Shown here: piece by piece, positions 35,556 to 50,079 of the stretch
Numbering within the stretch: position 1 is the stretch's first letter
Layout: each line of letters opens with the position of its first letter
Source: Lycocorax pyrrhopterus obiensis
Lineage: Eukaryota > Chordata > Aves > Passeriformes > Paradisaeidae
Direction of reading: 5' to 3'
Length of the DNA stretch: 64,000 bases
Assembly: GCA_014706295.1 (NCBI GenBank)
Contig: JACSVZ010000011.1
Location: 3,970,663-4,034,662 of the forward strand
Program-made: the position numbers and the translations under genes
Notes under the pieces: model-generated
The model's input: the letters and a program-made list of their open reading frames with translations, nothing else
What the model was told of the DNA's origin: nothing
Database searches by the model: none

Positions 35556-38500
35556 ACGTGAGCAAACCTTTGTGAGATATTTGCCATTTCAATGGATGGA
35601 AATCTGGTGAGCATTAAACACTAATGTCCTAAAGAAAATCCCCTTCCTGCTCTCAAGTGACAGACAATAACTGTACAGTTATTTAAGGAATACCTGGGTT
35701 CTGGGAGGGGGTGTTGAGGGAAGCAGTCAGAATACTTGACACAGTCAGTACAATAAATATAGAAATTATTGAATTTGTACATATGAAAGCAACCTAAATA
35801 TTAAAAAAAATTAATCACCAATAAGTTTTTGGTATCACACACTGTCTTTATGGTACTTGAAATCAGCTACATAAAGTGGTCAGGCAGTCCTGTGCCACCA
35901 GAGGATTATATTTGTATTGTCCATAGAGATAATAAAAAAAATGGGAGGAATATGCTTCATATTGCTTGGGAGTGCATTTTGAAATGGAATACTGGATTGC
36001 CCTGTGATAAGCATGTTCCCTCCACCTAACCAGGACACCTGGCAGGGGATGGGATGTGCCTTCCTGGCCCTGAATCAGCTTCTCTGCAGCTTTTCCCCTT
36101 CCCAGGGTGTGACTCCTCCCTGCCACTGCCAAAGCCCCCGCTCCCCTTTCCTTGGGTGGAATGTCCCTCTCACACAAAGGGAGACACAACACCTCACTCC
36201 TCCAGAAGGAAAAATTATACTTGCCCAATATTACAGTTTTAAACCAATTAACACCTCACAGAACTGTCTCTTTTACCTGCAGCACTAAATGGTTTCACTT
36301 AGGAAAGTCTACAAGCGTGGCTGAACCTTTTGGCAGCAATAAATACTGCCCTGAAAAAATCCTCAGAGGTCGTCACTGGTCCTTACTGTGAGCCTGCAGC
36401 TCCCCTCAGGTGCCCAGCCCTCTGCCTCGGATGTGCCACGTCAGCCACCCAAGCACAGCCAGCCTCCTCGTGCCTCGCTGCTTTTGAACAGCCTCCAAGG
36501 GGTTTCTGGGGCCATTTTATACCAAAACAATGTTGGTTCTCCTTTCCAGAAGCGCTGCTCATTTAGTGCAGAGTGACTGCACAGGTGGGAGCCCTTTGCA
36601 GCCACACAGGAGGGGTCGTTGTGCTGATAGAAGGGAGATTTTGTGGGTCTGTGTCTGGCCATTAATTAGGATGATGGAGGTGCGGATGCATTTTCTGCAG
36701 TCAGTGGATACTGGTTTTGCCAGACTCCAGATTGTCCTTTACAAGTAGAATTGAGGTGTTGGGGTTTTTCAAACGCATTCTTTGGAAAGCATTTTGGGAC
36801 AGGTTTTTTAACTGGAGTGTGTTAACTGGAGAGAGGAGGTGTTTGCTGCCAAACTGGGAAGCACGTGGCAGCAAGACACTGCCATTAGAAATAGATCAGG
36901 CTCAGGTTCAAGCTGTATTTTCTTCCTCTGAAGTTTATTCCAAATTCTGAAAAGAAACTTGTTGTTTTGATAAGAATGGAAGAGAAAAGGGCAAGGACTG
37001 GTTGACCCTAATGTCTTCCATGGGGTTAATCTGATGCTGGAGCAACCCCACTCCTTCGAGGCTGACACCAGAAACCCTGAATTGCCCTGATTTTATATAG
37101 AGCTCTACACCAATCTAATTAAAATGTGTATGAGGAGAAGTCAGAGAGATCCCAAACCTTGATATTTTAATGTGGAAAATGTGATATAAAGATTAAATGT
37201 TTTAAAGATGAAATACAACTACGATCTAGCGAATAACCTTTTTTATTCATGACATTTTCATTTTGCAGGTTATTCCTTTTATTTCTGTTCTTTTAGTGCC
37301 TTTGAATTTAGGATACAACATCTTATGCAGCCTCCCCCTTAAAGGGCTTCTCCTGTAGGTATAATCACCCCAAATAAACTTCAATAAATGACTTAATTTC
37401 TTAAAATGTTTGAGATACAACTGCCTCAGAATAGGAAAACACAACTAAGTGATCACTCCATGTTGTACAGTTTGTATCAAACATGGATCATCTGAGAAGG
37501 TTTAAGGGAACAGACTGGGATCCTGTCCATTTTCACGTGGGAGTGCTACAAGGGAACCTGAACACCACGGGAGTTTACAGTGTGTGCAAAAATCCAGGCG
37601 GTGGGAGTAAAAAATCAAGATAAGGGTGTAAGAAGTAAATGGCTTACCCTACAGGTTTGGTTACAGGTTTAGTTAATGGAGTCCCGTCTCTTCTGGGATT
37701 AATAAATGAGGTCACTTGTCTTTTTTCCATCTTCTATCCCAAACTGACTTGCTGTTTTGGTTCGCTACCTCAGCAGGATCAGATATGAGCCAATTTGCTC
37801 GGTGCAAGGGTGGTTGTACCAGTCAGAGAGTGGGGCTGATACACCAACATTCCCCCCTATCGCCTCTCTCCAGCATTTTCCCGAGCGAGATTTTGCCTCC
37901 CCCATTTCCACAGCACCCTCCTCATGCCAGGTGAGCAGTGAGAACAAGGGAAAAGAGGATCTTCAGGACTTTTCTGTGTCGATTTTTCTCCACCTGCCTC
38001 AAGCTGTAGCTTAAGTATAAGAAAGGCAGCTGTGACATGAGAGCTGTTGTGGTAAATGCTAGAGACTGCTGGAGGAAGGGATGACACCGGTGTGTCACAG
38101 CATAGCCTGGAGGAAACAGGCTGTGGAAATTGCATCTAAAGCCAGTCGTGATCCCTTCAGTGGAAGGCTGCTGTCAGCATCCACTGGCAGAGAGTGAGAG
38201 AAGATGCAGAAAGGAAACAGCAGTCCCTCTTCTTTAGACACAGTCCTGCTGGATGTTTGAGCTTTCTGATAGATTCAGGGGAAGAATAAAAGTGTGGGAA
38301 TCTGTGGTGCTTCCTATGACTAAACTAAACTCTTTGTGTGTCTCCGCACCTGTAACACGAGGGTAGTGGCTCTGCCACTTTGAATTTGTCAAAGCAGCAG
38401 TGAGCATCGGACAGAAAACAGGGAATCTGTGAGTAACTGGAATAAAACAAAAGGCTCGGGGACTGCTTCTCACCCCATCATGGGGAAAGTCATCCCACCA

Positions 38501-39239
38501 GGACAAAACTCTTTTTGGTTGGAGTAGTGGCAGTGGGCATTAATATCACTGGGAGCTCTTGGGTAGCTTCTGACAATGAGTTCCTTAGAAGGATTTCCTC
38601 CCTTTGAAGTGCCTGCCTTGCCTGCACAGCAGACAGCTGCTTTCTGCCTGCTGTCTTGCCTGTCTGCTCCCCTACGTGCTGCTCTGTTGAAACACCCCGT
38701 GTTATTACAGTCACTCTCAGCACCTGGCTGCAGGAGTGAATCAAAGTGTTGTGAAGGCAGCATATCAATTTGGGTTTGTGCCATGTAACAGTTACTTGGC
38801 GGCTAAGTGGGATCATTTCAAAGACACTTTTTCTTGCTTTCCCCTCTTTCTCTGTGCCCAGATCACTGCTTGAGCTGCCTTCCCCCTAAACACTACGTGT
38901 TCACCTTTTGTGACTGTCTAAAATAGAAAAACCTCTGCTCTTGTCAAAAGGAGAAGCTGAAACAGTCACTTGTCTCTGGCTGAGGGATTGCACACTGCAG
39001 TGCTCCACCAGCACTTCCCAGTTGCCACAGCCCCTCTCCCAGCTGGGCCAGCAGCAGCCAGCAGTGGACCCTGCAGAGGGTGACTGACCCCCCAGCTGTC
39101 CCAGCCCAGAACAGCCAGGTGAACACAAATAATCAAAGAATCCTTTTGGAATTGTTGGTACCCAGAGAATCCCCCCAGGTAAAGAAAATGTTGGGTTGTG
39201 TGGTGGTTGATTTTGTGCTGCTGCAGGAAGAGCTGTGTT
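35556..39239. other. Single-copy noncoding DNA
   Basis: No gene is seen. Bases 36000-36180 and 36370-36500 are GC-rich and pyrimidine-rich, with open frames on both strands but no recognisable product. A 10-mer TTAACTGGAG occurs twice, 14 bp apart (36808 and 36822). Bases 38990-39120 are another GC-rich patch without a recognised repeat. Confidence 0.55.
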
Positions 39240-39285
39240 CATAGATAGAATGGTGAAGGCTTGGAAGGGACCTTAAAGAACATTG
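39240..39285 (-). mobile_element. Very short CR1 3' relic
   Basis: CATAGATAGAATGGTGAAGG followed by CTTGGAAGGGACCTTAAAGA matches the reverse complement of the last 40-45 bases of bird CR1 (octamer tail, then TTGGAAGGGACCTTAAAGATC). Only this end survives, so the insertion was extremely 5'-truncated or later deleted. Confidence 0.8.
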
Positions 39286-41027
39286 AGTTTTCTTCTTTTC
39301 CTTTCCCCTGCTCCGAGCTGGCTAGTTACAGATCTGCACACACCTCAGAAGTGAAATCTGCACTTCCCACAGCCCATGATATCCGCATGGAGACTACATG
39401 GATCTCAAAAGTGCAGCGGTGCAGGTTTGCCTGCAAGTTAACAAGCTTTTAGTAAATTCAGAAGACTGGAATGTCCCTGAACACAAGCCAAATTAATTCA
39501 TATTTTAAAAGATTTCTGTCTACAATCACAGGAGTAAATGCCACATAAACCCCAGTCCTGCTCCCATCAGAGACAATGGGAATTAAGCCACTAACTTCAA
39601 AGAGCAGTGCTCTCCCTGTAGAGTGTATTTCATGCTTCTGCAGTCTTGGCTAGATTAGTGCAAATTAAACATTGGGTTAAGTTGCCAGAACCCATAAGCT
39701 CTCCATTAGGCTCTGGAGGATTTGGCTAATTTTAGTCAAATACTTACCTATTTTACAGAAGCCATGCAAAATTCCTCCGTGGGCTAAGCCCGCTGAGCTC
39801 TGATAGAATGCCACTAATGAATTTGGCCTCACAGCTCCTGTCTCTGTGTCTGTGCAGGGCTCAGGATGCACTGCAGCTTCATGCACCTGATTGAATCCTA
39901 AGAAACACCTATTTTATACCAGAGCACACCAAATAATTTCATGAGGGCTGTAAACAAGTGGCTTTCACAAGTGCTGAGGGGTCTAACCATCAAGTGACCC
40001 TGTGAGTGCACACGAGGCTTCCCTTGCCTGCAGAGCCAGCGGGGATAGGGCTGCAGCAGCCTCCTCCCCGTGCTGCTCCCTGTCCTACATCCTGTGAGCA
40101 GCCAACTGCCCCAGGGAGCTGCAAGCTACATTTTTCAGTCATCTCTGCTTTATGTTAAATACACTTACAAGCAGCCAAGTAGCATCCCCAGAGGGTCTTA
40201 CTGCGACAGAGGGATGTTAACAATATACTTGTGCCTTCTTTTTTCTTTCAAATATGCTTTGACTATAGCCATCCCTGAATAATCTCCTAATTAGTGAGGA
40301 GGCCTTGAGTTTAGCTTCACAGACTGCAGGGATGGAGAGCTGAGGTGTCATTTCCGAGCTCCATGGTGTAGGATTTTAGGGCCAGCCTGGACAAAGCCTT
40401 GCCTGATTTTCAAGCCTCATTTCTCCCCTGGCTGAGCACAGGGAATCCCATCACTGCTGTGTGTCTCCGTCCCCATCTATCCAGGATCAAGGGTTCTGAC
40501 ATCTGATGGGAAGCACCAGAGCTCATTTCCAGGTTTGTACAATGGCTGGAACCACTGCCTTTGCAGTCCCTGCCAGGACTTCAGGGTGTTCATACAGATA
40601 CAAACATCAGACTAATTAGTCACTTTTAAGCTTATGACTCAGGCATTTGCTAAAAGCATGTGTTCAGGCAAAGGTAATACAGAGCAAAAAATAATACAGC
40701 AACATCCTTTGGGAAGGCAGAAAAGGTCAAGTACAGTGCTGCTCTTCGCTGAGGAAGTAATACACAGAATTTGTATGTGGAAACTTGACCACTCAAGCAG
40801 CTAATTGCCAGTGGGATGTCTTGCTGTACACATCTTCTGAGGTACTTTAATTATGCAAACACACCTTGTTGTCACACAGATATAAATAGCGTTTAAGGCT
40901 CGTGTTTCTTTGAAGTATGTGCTGTGGGGATTGCGTGGGGTTTTCTTCATTATGATTCCCCTGTGGGGAGAATGCCGTGTAATAAACAACACAGCACATC
41001 AGCAGAGAGGTTTTTTGCAGGTGGGTT
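39286..41027. other. Single-copy noncoding DNA
   Basis: I recognise no gene, RNA or repeat family in this stretch. Confidence 0.6.
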
Positions 41028-41038
41028 CCCCCCCCCCC
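41028..41038. repeat. Poly(C) run, 11 C
   Basis: An uninterrupted C tract follows GGTGGGTT. Long C/G runs are uncommon in this AT-rich setting and are prone to sequencing error, so the length should be treated with caution. Confidence 0.9.
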
Positions 41039-44000
41039 GCCTTAAATAATTTTTAAAAGGCTTCTGGCTCTCTTTCTGACTCTTGTTGAGAAATTGGGTA
41101 CTTCAGCAAATTGCTCCGTTGACAAAAGGGAAAAAAATTGTTGCTTCAAAACAAACAATTATGATGACTTTGAAGCATAACATGGAATGTCTCATTGATT
41201 TTGTCCCAGAGGACTGGTGTAAAGAATGAATAACCAAAGATGCAACGAAGCATGTAATATTAGTGCATGCACCATTTCTTGGGCAGTATTGTTTTAAATC
41301 CATTTGCTCATCTTTGCCCTCTGTGATCACCTGCTATCAACAGGGGAAACACACACGAGCAATCTAAATACTTGATTGCTTGTAAGAGGAAAAATTTCTT
41401 CCTATTCAAAGATAAAGTGGCTGAGTAGTGGCAGGAAAATGTGCCATTCCTTTCCCACAGTCTCTAAGTGGAGCATTAGAGACAGAGATTATAATTTCGA
41501 CCTGCGGCGCTTGAATTCCTGGCCACAAGAATTCAGCATCTGTTTTTCCCCTGGAGAATAAACTTTACATTTAAACTCTGATTAGACCATAGAACTGGCA
41601 CCAAGAAGCATTTTCCCCTTTTCTGCTCCTTACATTCATAATGTGAAGTGCACTCTGAAGGGGCATTGTGCAGAAGGCACTGGCAGAGCCCAGTTCTGGA
41701 GACAGCCACTCACTCTGGTGCATTCTGTTCACACAACCCAGCAGTCAAGAATTAGGACTTTTGAGTGTTAAAGCCAGAAAAGGGAGCAGTAAATGATCAA
41801 TTGTAGCAAATGTTCTGCAGTCGTTTCTTCAAACACAAGTGATGCAGTATTTTGTCCCTGAGCTGAAATATCAATTCCCTATTAGGCTAGAAAAAAAACT
41901 CAGTACAGCTGTTGTGCTACCTTTGGATATGGCTCTTTTCTAACAGATCAACTTATCTTCAGCCAAGGTATTTGCTTCTGTGATGGAGAATCTGTGTCCT
42001 CTAGGTTTCCTTTCAGCAAAGAAAATTTAAACTGCTTAAAAAATGACGTTATTCAGATGGCAAAAAATCATTGAAAACAATCAAACAGGTGCTGTCAGTC
42101 TGAAAGTTTGATTCCTAATAGACTTGGAACTGAAATTCTCTCATTCGTGTTTCTCTCTCTAGGTATGTCTGAAATCAGTTTCCACCACTGAAGTGGAACA
42201 GATAATTTATTGTCATGGGTTTCTCAGCATATTTTCAGTGCTCAAATATTTCTGCATGTATTTCCACTTAGCTTCCCTGCTTCGGGATTCTTATCCCCCT
42301 GTGAGCCAAGCCTCAGTCCCTTGGATGCAAGTGTTCATTTTTTGACTGGAAGGATTCTGCTGAGTGACTGCAGCTACTCCTTTACTCCAAAGATTTAACC
42401 ACAGTATGCCACAACCCCTGCCAGACACAGTGGGAAACAGCATTTTTGTGTTACAACACACACAGATATAACAGAGCCAAGCCCATCCTGTTAGGGGATC
42501 CACCAGTATGGATACTAAAAAGCTTTAGCAGAGAAGCCTTCAGCTCTCAGCAGCAGTTCATGAGAGCTCTGTCTTTCTCATGCTAAACTATGCAGAACAT
42601 GATAAGGTTTCTGTAAACCGAGTCTGCTATCTTGCACCTGCAAATAGAATTGTTATGATTTCGACTAAGGAAATGAACTATGTGAGAATTGACCAGTCTC
42701 TCTGGTAGGTAGTTAGCTAGAAGTCCAATAACCTCTTGCCATTTAGGTAAACACTAAAGGAACTTAAACACATAAAACCCCGTCCTTTGTTAATTAAATA
42801 ATTCCATTCCATTCTCTTGACTGCATTCCTGTCTCTGAGTCTTTCTCACTCTCCGGCCAGCAACAGCGACACACCAGTTATGGGATGTCATTGCCTAAAT
42901 ACTCTGGAAGATTTCAGCCTCTGTGTTTTCGTGTTTCTGGGTTCCTGGTTGCTCTGTACAACTGCACTAAGTGTGCAGGGAAAAGAGCCATTTGCTGGGG
43001 GAGTGACTGGATGGTGCTGTTTCCAGAGGTGCAGACTGACAGCAGATGTATCTATTCAGCTCTGCTGGGCAGCAGGGCTCAGCAGTGAGCTAAATTAGCC
43101 CACAACGTGTTATTCTAGCCAGACTTCCCAACAACCTGCTGTAAGGCTAACACACACACACGGCATGTTCAAAGGAGAAAAATGAAATTTCCGCACATTC
43201 TTCTTCCTGGGTTGATTATTCCTCCAATGTTTCAGATCCTGCTCTATGGCAATTAAATAACAGCACCTCATTCCATGCTCAAATCTACCTGTCCTTGCCT
43301 CCACAGGTTTACTTGAGCTTCTATAATGAATGAGAATGAAAAAGAAATAATAAATAAGGCTGTGTAGCTCAAGAATATGCAAGACTGGTAGTTCAAAATA
43401 ATTGTGATAAGTATTTGTAAAAATGCAATAATTCAAGTGTATAAATGAAGGGAATTAAATGCCATGGTAAATTTACATAAAACAATGTTTAAAGCAGAAA
43501 TTGGAATAAATATAATATACATAAGTAGTAATCCTCTTCCTTCTTAACTAGGCCATTAATAAAAATTTTCAAGGACAGACTGCAAAATATCTTTAAACAT
43601 GGAAGGTCATATTACAGACTAGAAAAGACTGATCCAGGAATAAACAAAGATCTGAGCCTGATCTTTGCCTCCAGCTCTGCATCCTGAGTGCCATGGTTCC
43701 TATTGGAAGCCTACCTTTCCCAGGAGTCACTATATCCTGAGACATAATGGTGATATCCATTTGCTCTGGTCTTTTCTTCTTCCAGCATTTTCAAGTTGTT
43801 GTTTTTTGGGTTTTTTTTAAAACTAACATTCACTGTGGAACAGCATAAAATATTTGGCCATCGGTTTTTCTCTTTAAGAGTGCAGCAGAAAAGGCTTTAG
43901 AAATAGAAAGAAAATAAGCTATTCAGTTTGGTCCTTTGAAATTAAGCCACTTGCAATTCATAAAGAAGCTATTGGAGATGACATAGCTGACATTTTTTGC

Positions 44001-46459
44001 CTTGTATAAAGCTGCAAAGATAGCTGCTTTACAAAGACAATCATTCCTAAGAGTGGGAGCATTATTAGGTTTTCTCTGCTGATCTTCAAGGTGTAAATGA
44101 CAGGTAACTTAAATACCCTGCCAAGTGCAAAATTTCTTTGCAAAACATCTCAAAAATATGATTTCCTGTTTTACATAAGACTTCACAATCCATATTATTT
44201 CTAATCCTCTAACGGGTATTCTTCTGTTTTCTCTATACCTGCAGGATTTCTCGTGAGCAGTGCATATGGCTTTAAGTATTAAAAAAGTAAATGGTGCCTT
44301 GAATAGCAGAATTAAATTCAGAAGCTTCCTGCACTGATAGGAAATCACCTCTAAGATGTATTCCTGCAGGCAGTTTTTCTGCTAATTCCGGGGTACAGAC
44401 AAATATCGATCTAATCCCAAAAGTAACAACTGTCAGTGGAGTGAGGTTTCTGCTACCCACACCGTGTGTCTGTAGCTCTGACAAGACAGGAGAAGAGTCC
44501 TCCAGCAGGGAACAGAATCATGCTACTATTTTCTGACATTCCCTTTGATTTCCTCCTGCCAGCCCCGTTGATCAGCAGGTGAGTAGCAATATAAACCACC
44601 CAGCTGAAGCAGGTTCTGAATCTCAACATTGTGAAGACAGATGGGGGAAGACAGAGTGGGTCAGATGACTTAAGTGTGCCTTTTTCTTCTCATGGGGAAC
44701 CTCTCCAGGCATAAAGGATGACTCCATGCTCTGTCCTTGTGTAACAGTGGCCCGATGGCAGATTTCAGGCAAGAGCAAACACACGTTGATCAAACCAGCC
44801 CTTTGCCAGTGCACTAACTGGTCTGGGATTAGGGTGCTCACCTGCAGGTAGGGTGAATAGTAGGAACTGGTACTTCCATCCTAGCTAGGCAGTGTTTGGA
44901 TCAGTTTCCCAGAGCAGATAACCCAGTCTGGAAGGCCCCAAGGTGCCGTCACCAGGATATAGTCTGAATATATGACTGTTTGATTAGGCAGCTGAGGTAC
45001 CCCAAATCTGAAGGATTAGTTTTTCAGAGCATCTAAAGCATATCTGAGTCTGTCTGAAAGGAAAAATCTTCCCAGATGAGAATGAGATGAGGAGGAAGGA
45101 TGTTCCATACCCCCTGAAGTTAGGGATCTGTGAAGGCAGGACCCCCGGCTTCTTTTGCAGCCAGCAAAAACTTCAGAAGCAGCTGTGCTGGAAGCTCAGC
45201 TACGCTTGTCAAGAAATCTCAGAAGCCAATCAGGGCACCTGCAAACCCAAACTCGGCTGTGTAAATCTGCCTCTTGTCTCCCTGTGCCCACAGAACACGG
45301 GCACAAAGGCACCCGCTCTGGGATCAAATCCGTGAGAGGCTTCTGTGCTCTTTGAAGTTCACCAGCAGATGGAAGTTCAAACGGAGTCAAGCACCAAGTG
45401 ATATCATTTCATTTTGGATGTAATGTGAGGTGAAATTGAGTCTTTCACGTGGTGACACTTTCAATCACACCAGGGACCTTGTCTGTGGCTGTGGCACTGG
45501 TGGGACAGTGGGTGACAGCACTGGGAAGGGCTCTGGGAAGTTTTCAGGGAAACTGCCAGATGCAGGATTCCTTATTACTTTCCTGTGCTTCACTCAGTGA
45601 GATGTACTGATTTACAAGGAGGTTTAGGACTTGAGGGAGAGGGATCAATAGCTTTTTAGTGAATACTAAGTGCTGTTTGTGACAACTCAGAATATAAAAG
45701 AGCCCCATGCTGTCCAGCTCTCACAGAGAGCGAGCGGAGCAAGACTCTGTGCCTTGAATGAGGAAAAGCTGGTGGCAGAATTCCATTTATATTTGACTCA
45801 GTGGTTGGACTGGACAAAAGGCAGAGCCCAGGGAGACCAGACCCTTCACTGGAGAAGGCACAGCTTTACTTAGGTCCGGTGTGCCTGCTCCAGGGCTCCC
45901 CAGGCAGGCTCAGTGAGCATTGCTGAGCTCCACAGTCAGTCAGGACATAATCAGACAAACTCCTGGGAAGGAGCTCATTGCCCAAGCAACAACTCGCTGC
46001 CTTTGCCCAGCACAGCCAGGCTCTGTGCAGGCAGAGTTTGTGAGGTGCCTCAGATCTGGAGTGTGCACATGGATAGCCTGGTGCAGCCTGGGTGCACAGT
46101 CGCAGCTCCCAGATAAAAATGAGGCTTTCTGCAGCCACACTGCAGATTTCAATTATGCACTGGGTTGGTCTGGTGCTCTGCAGAAGGGTCTGACCTGCTT
46201 TACAAGTACTTCGTGCTACACAGCAAATTCTTGGTAGCCCAACACGCTTTGGACCCAGTGAATCAGAGCATAGATTTGATTTATGAATGAGATGTAGAAA
46301 TGCTGCACCAAGTGCCTGCTAGGAATGCAGTGCTGTGGGGAGATCTGGTTAAAAACAGTTTTGTTTTGCTCAAAAGGGCTGAATCCTCCTTACATACATA
46401 GAATTCATGTTCCCCACAGGAATAAAGAAAGGGAACAAACTCAGGTTTTCCCTTCCTAG
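41039..46459. other. Single-copy noncoding DNA
   Basis: No gene is seen. There is a short CA tract (43150-43161) and a T-rich patch near 43800-43820. The overlapping frames at 45087-45390 and 45866-46237 lie in moderately GC-rich DNA and show no domain that I recognise. Confidence 0.55.
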
Positions 46460-46810
46460 GTGCAGAGATATTAATTAAAATAGATTAATTTAATTAACAA
46501 GAGCCACATCTTCCTTAGGAGAATTTGAGCAGCATTCCCAAGTAGCTTGTGATTCAGTAAAAACATATTTGGCAAATAAAAAATTTGAATTGCAGAGATA
46601 GATACTAAAAAGGGAAAAATATCTTGTTATGAAAAAGAGAATTATTTGCAGTTAAGCCCATCTGTTTCTTGTGCTCATGGAGTTTAGATTAAAGTAATTT
46701 ATTTCTGTCTACTAATTAGGACTATTTATTACTGACTTCATACAATTTTGAATTATAATTCTCACAACACTTATTTTAACATGGTATCAGCACAAATAAA
46801 GGGTGACTCT
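46460..46810. promoter_or_regulatory. TAATTA-rich block
   Basis: ATTAATTAAAATAGATTAAT followed by TTAATTAAC (46469-46498) packs several homeodomain cores into 30 bp. AT-rich sequence with TACTAATTAGGAC (about 46710) follows. This could be an enhancer or merely low-complexity AT DNA. Confidence 0.22.
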
Positions 46811-47779
46811 TGAGAATCTTTGGAAAGCAGGGAGTAACATCAAATCCTAATGAAAGTGATGACAGTTCCCGTGCTTTAGAGACACTCTCAGCAAGTTGTA
46901 GAATCAGACGGTGTCAGCTGAATTCTCATTCCTCAGAAAATTTCCAAGCACAGTGCACTGGGGAGAACTAATCCAGCAATCACAACTGGGAGATCAGACA
47001 AACAGGAAACCCGAAAATTCCTGCAAAGTTTGTTCCACAAGTATTAACAGCGAGTGTAGAAATATTTATCCCTGAAATCTAATTAGAAATTAGCAATTCA
47101 GCTGAAGACTATGTAGAAATGAAAAAGATGATCAAATATTCACCAGATTGCTGTGATGAGTTTTGGAACAGAGCAATTACAGACAAGTGTTTCTTTGTGG
47201 TTTCTTTATGGTTTCAAACCCACAACATTTTATGGGTGGGAAGCCAAGAGGGAGACAAATACTCAACTGAAATCTTTTAGCAGCATTGGAGGTGTTTGAG
47301 CCATGCCTGCACTGTGGTGCTTCTCAGAGCTGTGACAAGCTCATGGATGGATAAAGGAAACAATCTCTCACACACCTCTGAGGAGCCCTGATGCAGTGAC
47401 TTAGGTGGAAGTGACATCACCAGAAGGAAGTACACAAACAGAAAAAATATAAGATTTTCTCAGGCCTTTGGAGTAATTTTCCCCAAATTTTCTGGCTCCT
47501 GGTGCCCAACAAAAAGGTATCTCATTGAGGGAGGCACGCCAAGGGAAGCCAAAAAGTAAGACACAGTTTTCAAAGCAGAGCATGAACTCGGGCCTGAAGA
47601 AAGTAGAGAGGTGCAGTTAAAAGAGCATAACATTACATGAGCTGAGATACAAAATTATTCACAAAAAAAAACCCCCATTATAACAAAATATTTGTGAACC
47701 AAAGTGTTATTTTTATTATATCCTGTTAATAGCACTAACTGATCTTCACATGAGGATTAAATTTCCTGAAATATGTTGA
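46811..47779. other. Noncoding DNA
   Basis: I see no gene or recognised repeat. Confidence 0.55.
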
Positions 47780-48260
47780 GTTTCAGGTGAAGAAAACTCT
47801 TTAAGCTTTTAAAAATAAGTAAAGGAGCAGTAAATAATGGGGATTAGCATATTTTTTTGTCAACAGTTGTGTTTTATAAAAATTCTAGTTCTGTCAGATT
47901 GTATGGGACTGTCTGTACAGGACTTAAATGAGCCATTTCCTATTGGAAATATGTCATTAGCATCATCCTAATCATTCCCATCTAATCTCATCTAATTCTC
48001 TAACGACTTTTTCCTCGGGAGTAATTGCAAGTCTCATTCCACCAAGTGGAAATACTGAATCAGGATAGACTGTTATCCTACAGCCCTCCAAACAACTCTT
48101 GCATAATTTCTTTTTTAATCAGGCTTAGCTTGAACAAATATCCCTGTTTATAGAAATGCATGTACACAACCTCTACAAACTACTAAACAAGATGCTTATT
48201 AGAGGCACAATTACCATTATTAAAATAAACAGCTGTTTTCTGTGGTGTCCTTCAAGGGGA
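47780..48260. promoter_or_regulatory. Candidate conserved noncoding block
   Basis: This is a non-repetitive, AT-leaning block with TGTCATTAGCATCATCC, three near-tandem CATCTAAT-type words at 47979-47997, GGAGTAATTGCAAGTC and CACAATTACCATTATT. It has no useful frame. Several homeodomain-like cores with irregular spacing give it the look of a developmental enhancer. Confidence 0.3.
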
Positions 48261-50079
48261 GAGACCTGTCATTTGTCACCAAACCTGTTATAGCCTAGAA
48301 AGTACTTTTTAACCATTGTTTTTTTCTCAAATAGAACTGGTAATCTGCAGGAATTAATCTCAGCATTGAAGAGCATCGCTCTGCAAGGTAAGAAATGAAC
48401 AGGCTGGCAGAAGAATGCGTTTTGGTCAGGTGGCAAGTGTGTGAGAGCTCTGAGGTGGCTCTTACCCAGCATTAGATACCTCTTGGGGGTAAGGATTCGT
48501 AACTGGCCATGCAGAGAGGACATCAGCATTTAGAAATGCGTTGCAATCTCACAGGAATTCAGGGAGTAAGGAGCAGAGTGGGTTAGGTTAGAACCTGCAG
48601 GAAATCTCGGAGTAACTCCATGGAAAATTTAGATCTGAAGGGAAAATTAGATCGGTGAGGGACCCTTTGGAAAGTGTCACATCAGGCACGGGAAGCAAAT
48701 TAAAAATACCACACCCAGCACCTCCTATACATCCATCTTATTTACCTTGTGCTGAGCAGGTTTCAAGATCCCTGAAGAAACCAGGGCATTTCAGATGTGT
48801 GGCTGCAGCAATCCCCAGAACAGGTGTCATGGCACATCTACCAAAAGCGTTCTTCCCAAAGCAAACCCTCTGCACGTGTTGTTTCACACAGTAACTCCTC
48901 ACTGAGCACCTCAGGCTGGCAGTGCAGGGCTCCACAAGAACTAGGATCTTCCACTGGAAACCACGAGCCAGGTTCTCCCTGTTGGCAAAGGAGTACAGAA
49001 AAATGTGAGATTTTATGGTAAGATACCTATTCCTAACCACACGCCAGTTTTACCCAAGGACACGCTCATGTGTAGAGCGTTCTCAGGCAGTTTCCGCACG
49101 GTGCTTGTGGGGGTTAACTGAAAACTGTGTGAGAACGACTTCAGTGCAGCTTAAGTCAACCACAGCTGACAGTGAGAACTCCCAAGAACTCACCCAAGCA
49201 CACTTTCAACCAGTCTGCACACAGCAGAGTTTTCTGATTCAAGCAGTGAGCACGTTGCTTTGTAGACGAGGTACAATAACGAGTTAAAACAATTGATCAG
49301 CTTCACTCAGAGTCCCACGTGCCCTTAAAGAGCTTCTCCTTGTAGTGACTGGTTTCCCCCTCCTAAAGGATGCTGGAGCTCTGATCATGAGCCAGCCTTT
49401 GCCCACGGTGACATGGGGGCTTGCTTTGAAGCCATTCTCTGTAAATCATGGAGATGAGGGTGTGAGCCTTCTGACAGCACCTTGACATGGTCTCCATGCT
49501 GAATTTTTCCAAACACTTTCTAACTATAAAATTAGCAATCCCTGCTCTCCTGACATCCTGTCAAACATCTGTTTTCCAGTCTGGACAGAGGCTGTCAAAT
49601 CCCGGTTCATTTGCTTCGGGGCTGTTTTTGTCTGGTCTCTCCACATAGGATGAATAACCTTCACTGAGCTACTTCAGCTATGAAACACAAGCCAGAGACC
49701 CCTTTCATTTCACAGCATATCTGAAAATTTCCACTTTGTGGATAAGAGGCCTTGAATTTATAACATAATCTTCTTGCCTTAGGAAGAGCTTATTCTGCTA
49801 CAGTTTTGACCATGTGACAAGTCCTACTACCAGAGAAGATGGATTTTCCAGGCTTTTGGTTCGTGAGGGGCAGAGACAGAGCCCTCATGGTTAACTTGAG
49901 TGATTTGGTCCTTGTTGCATACCAAGAATGCAAGGAAAGGTTAGTGTCCACAATCCTTGGCAAGCCTGTACCTGGAAGCACTTTTATCCACTGCTTTAGA
50001 TGTTTCTGTGCACGTGATGTGGCAAAGGACAGGAAGTGCTGTAAATTGGATTTAAGTACAAGTAGGGGTTTAAACTCCT
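48261..50079. other. Single-copy noncoding DNA
   Basis: No gene is seen. The overlapping frames at 48655-49040 and 49790-50228 have no family resemblance. The right part of the latter runs into a MIR-like fragment. Confidence 0.55.

Noticed and set aside
40741..41038. AT-rich sequence followed by poly(C) as a retroposon tail or G-quadruplex
   Set aside because: There is only one C tract, so no quadruplex can form from it alone, and no retroposon body lies beside it.
43150..43161. CA dinucleotide tract as a microsatellite
   Set aside because: Six units are too short to be informative. The GT tract at 12540 is equally short.
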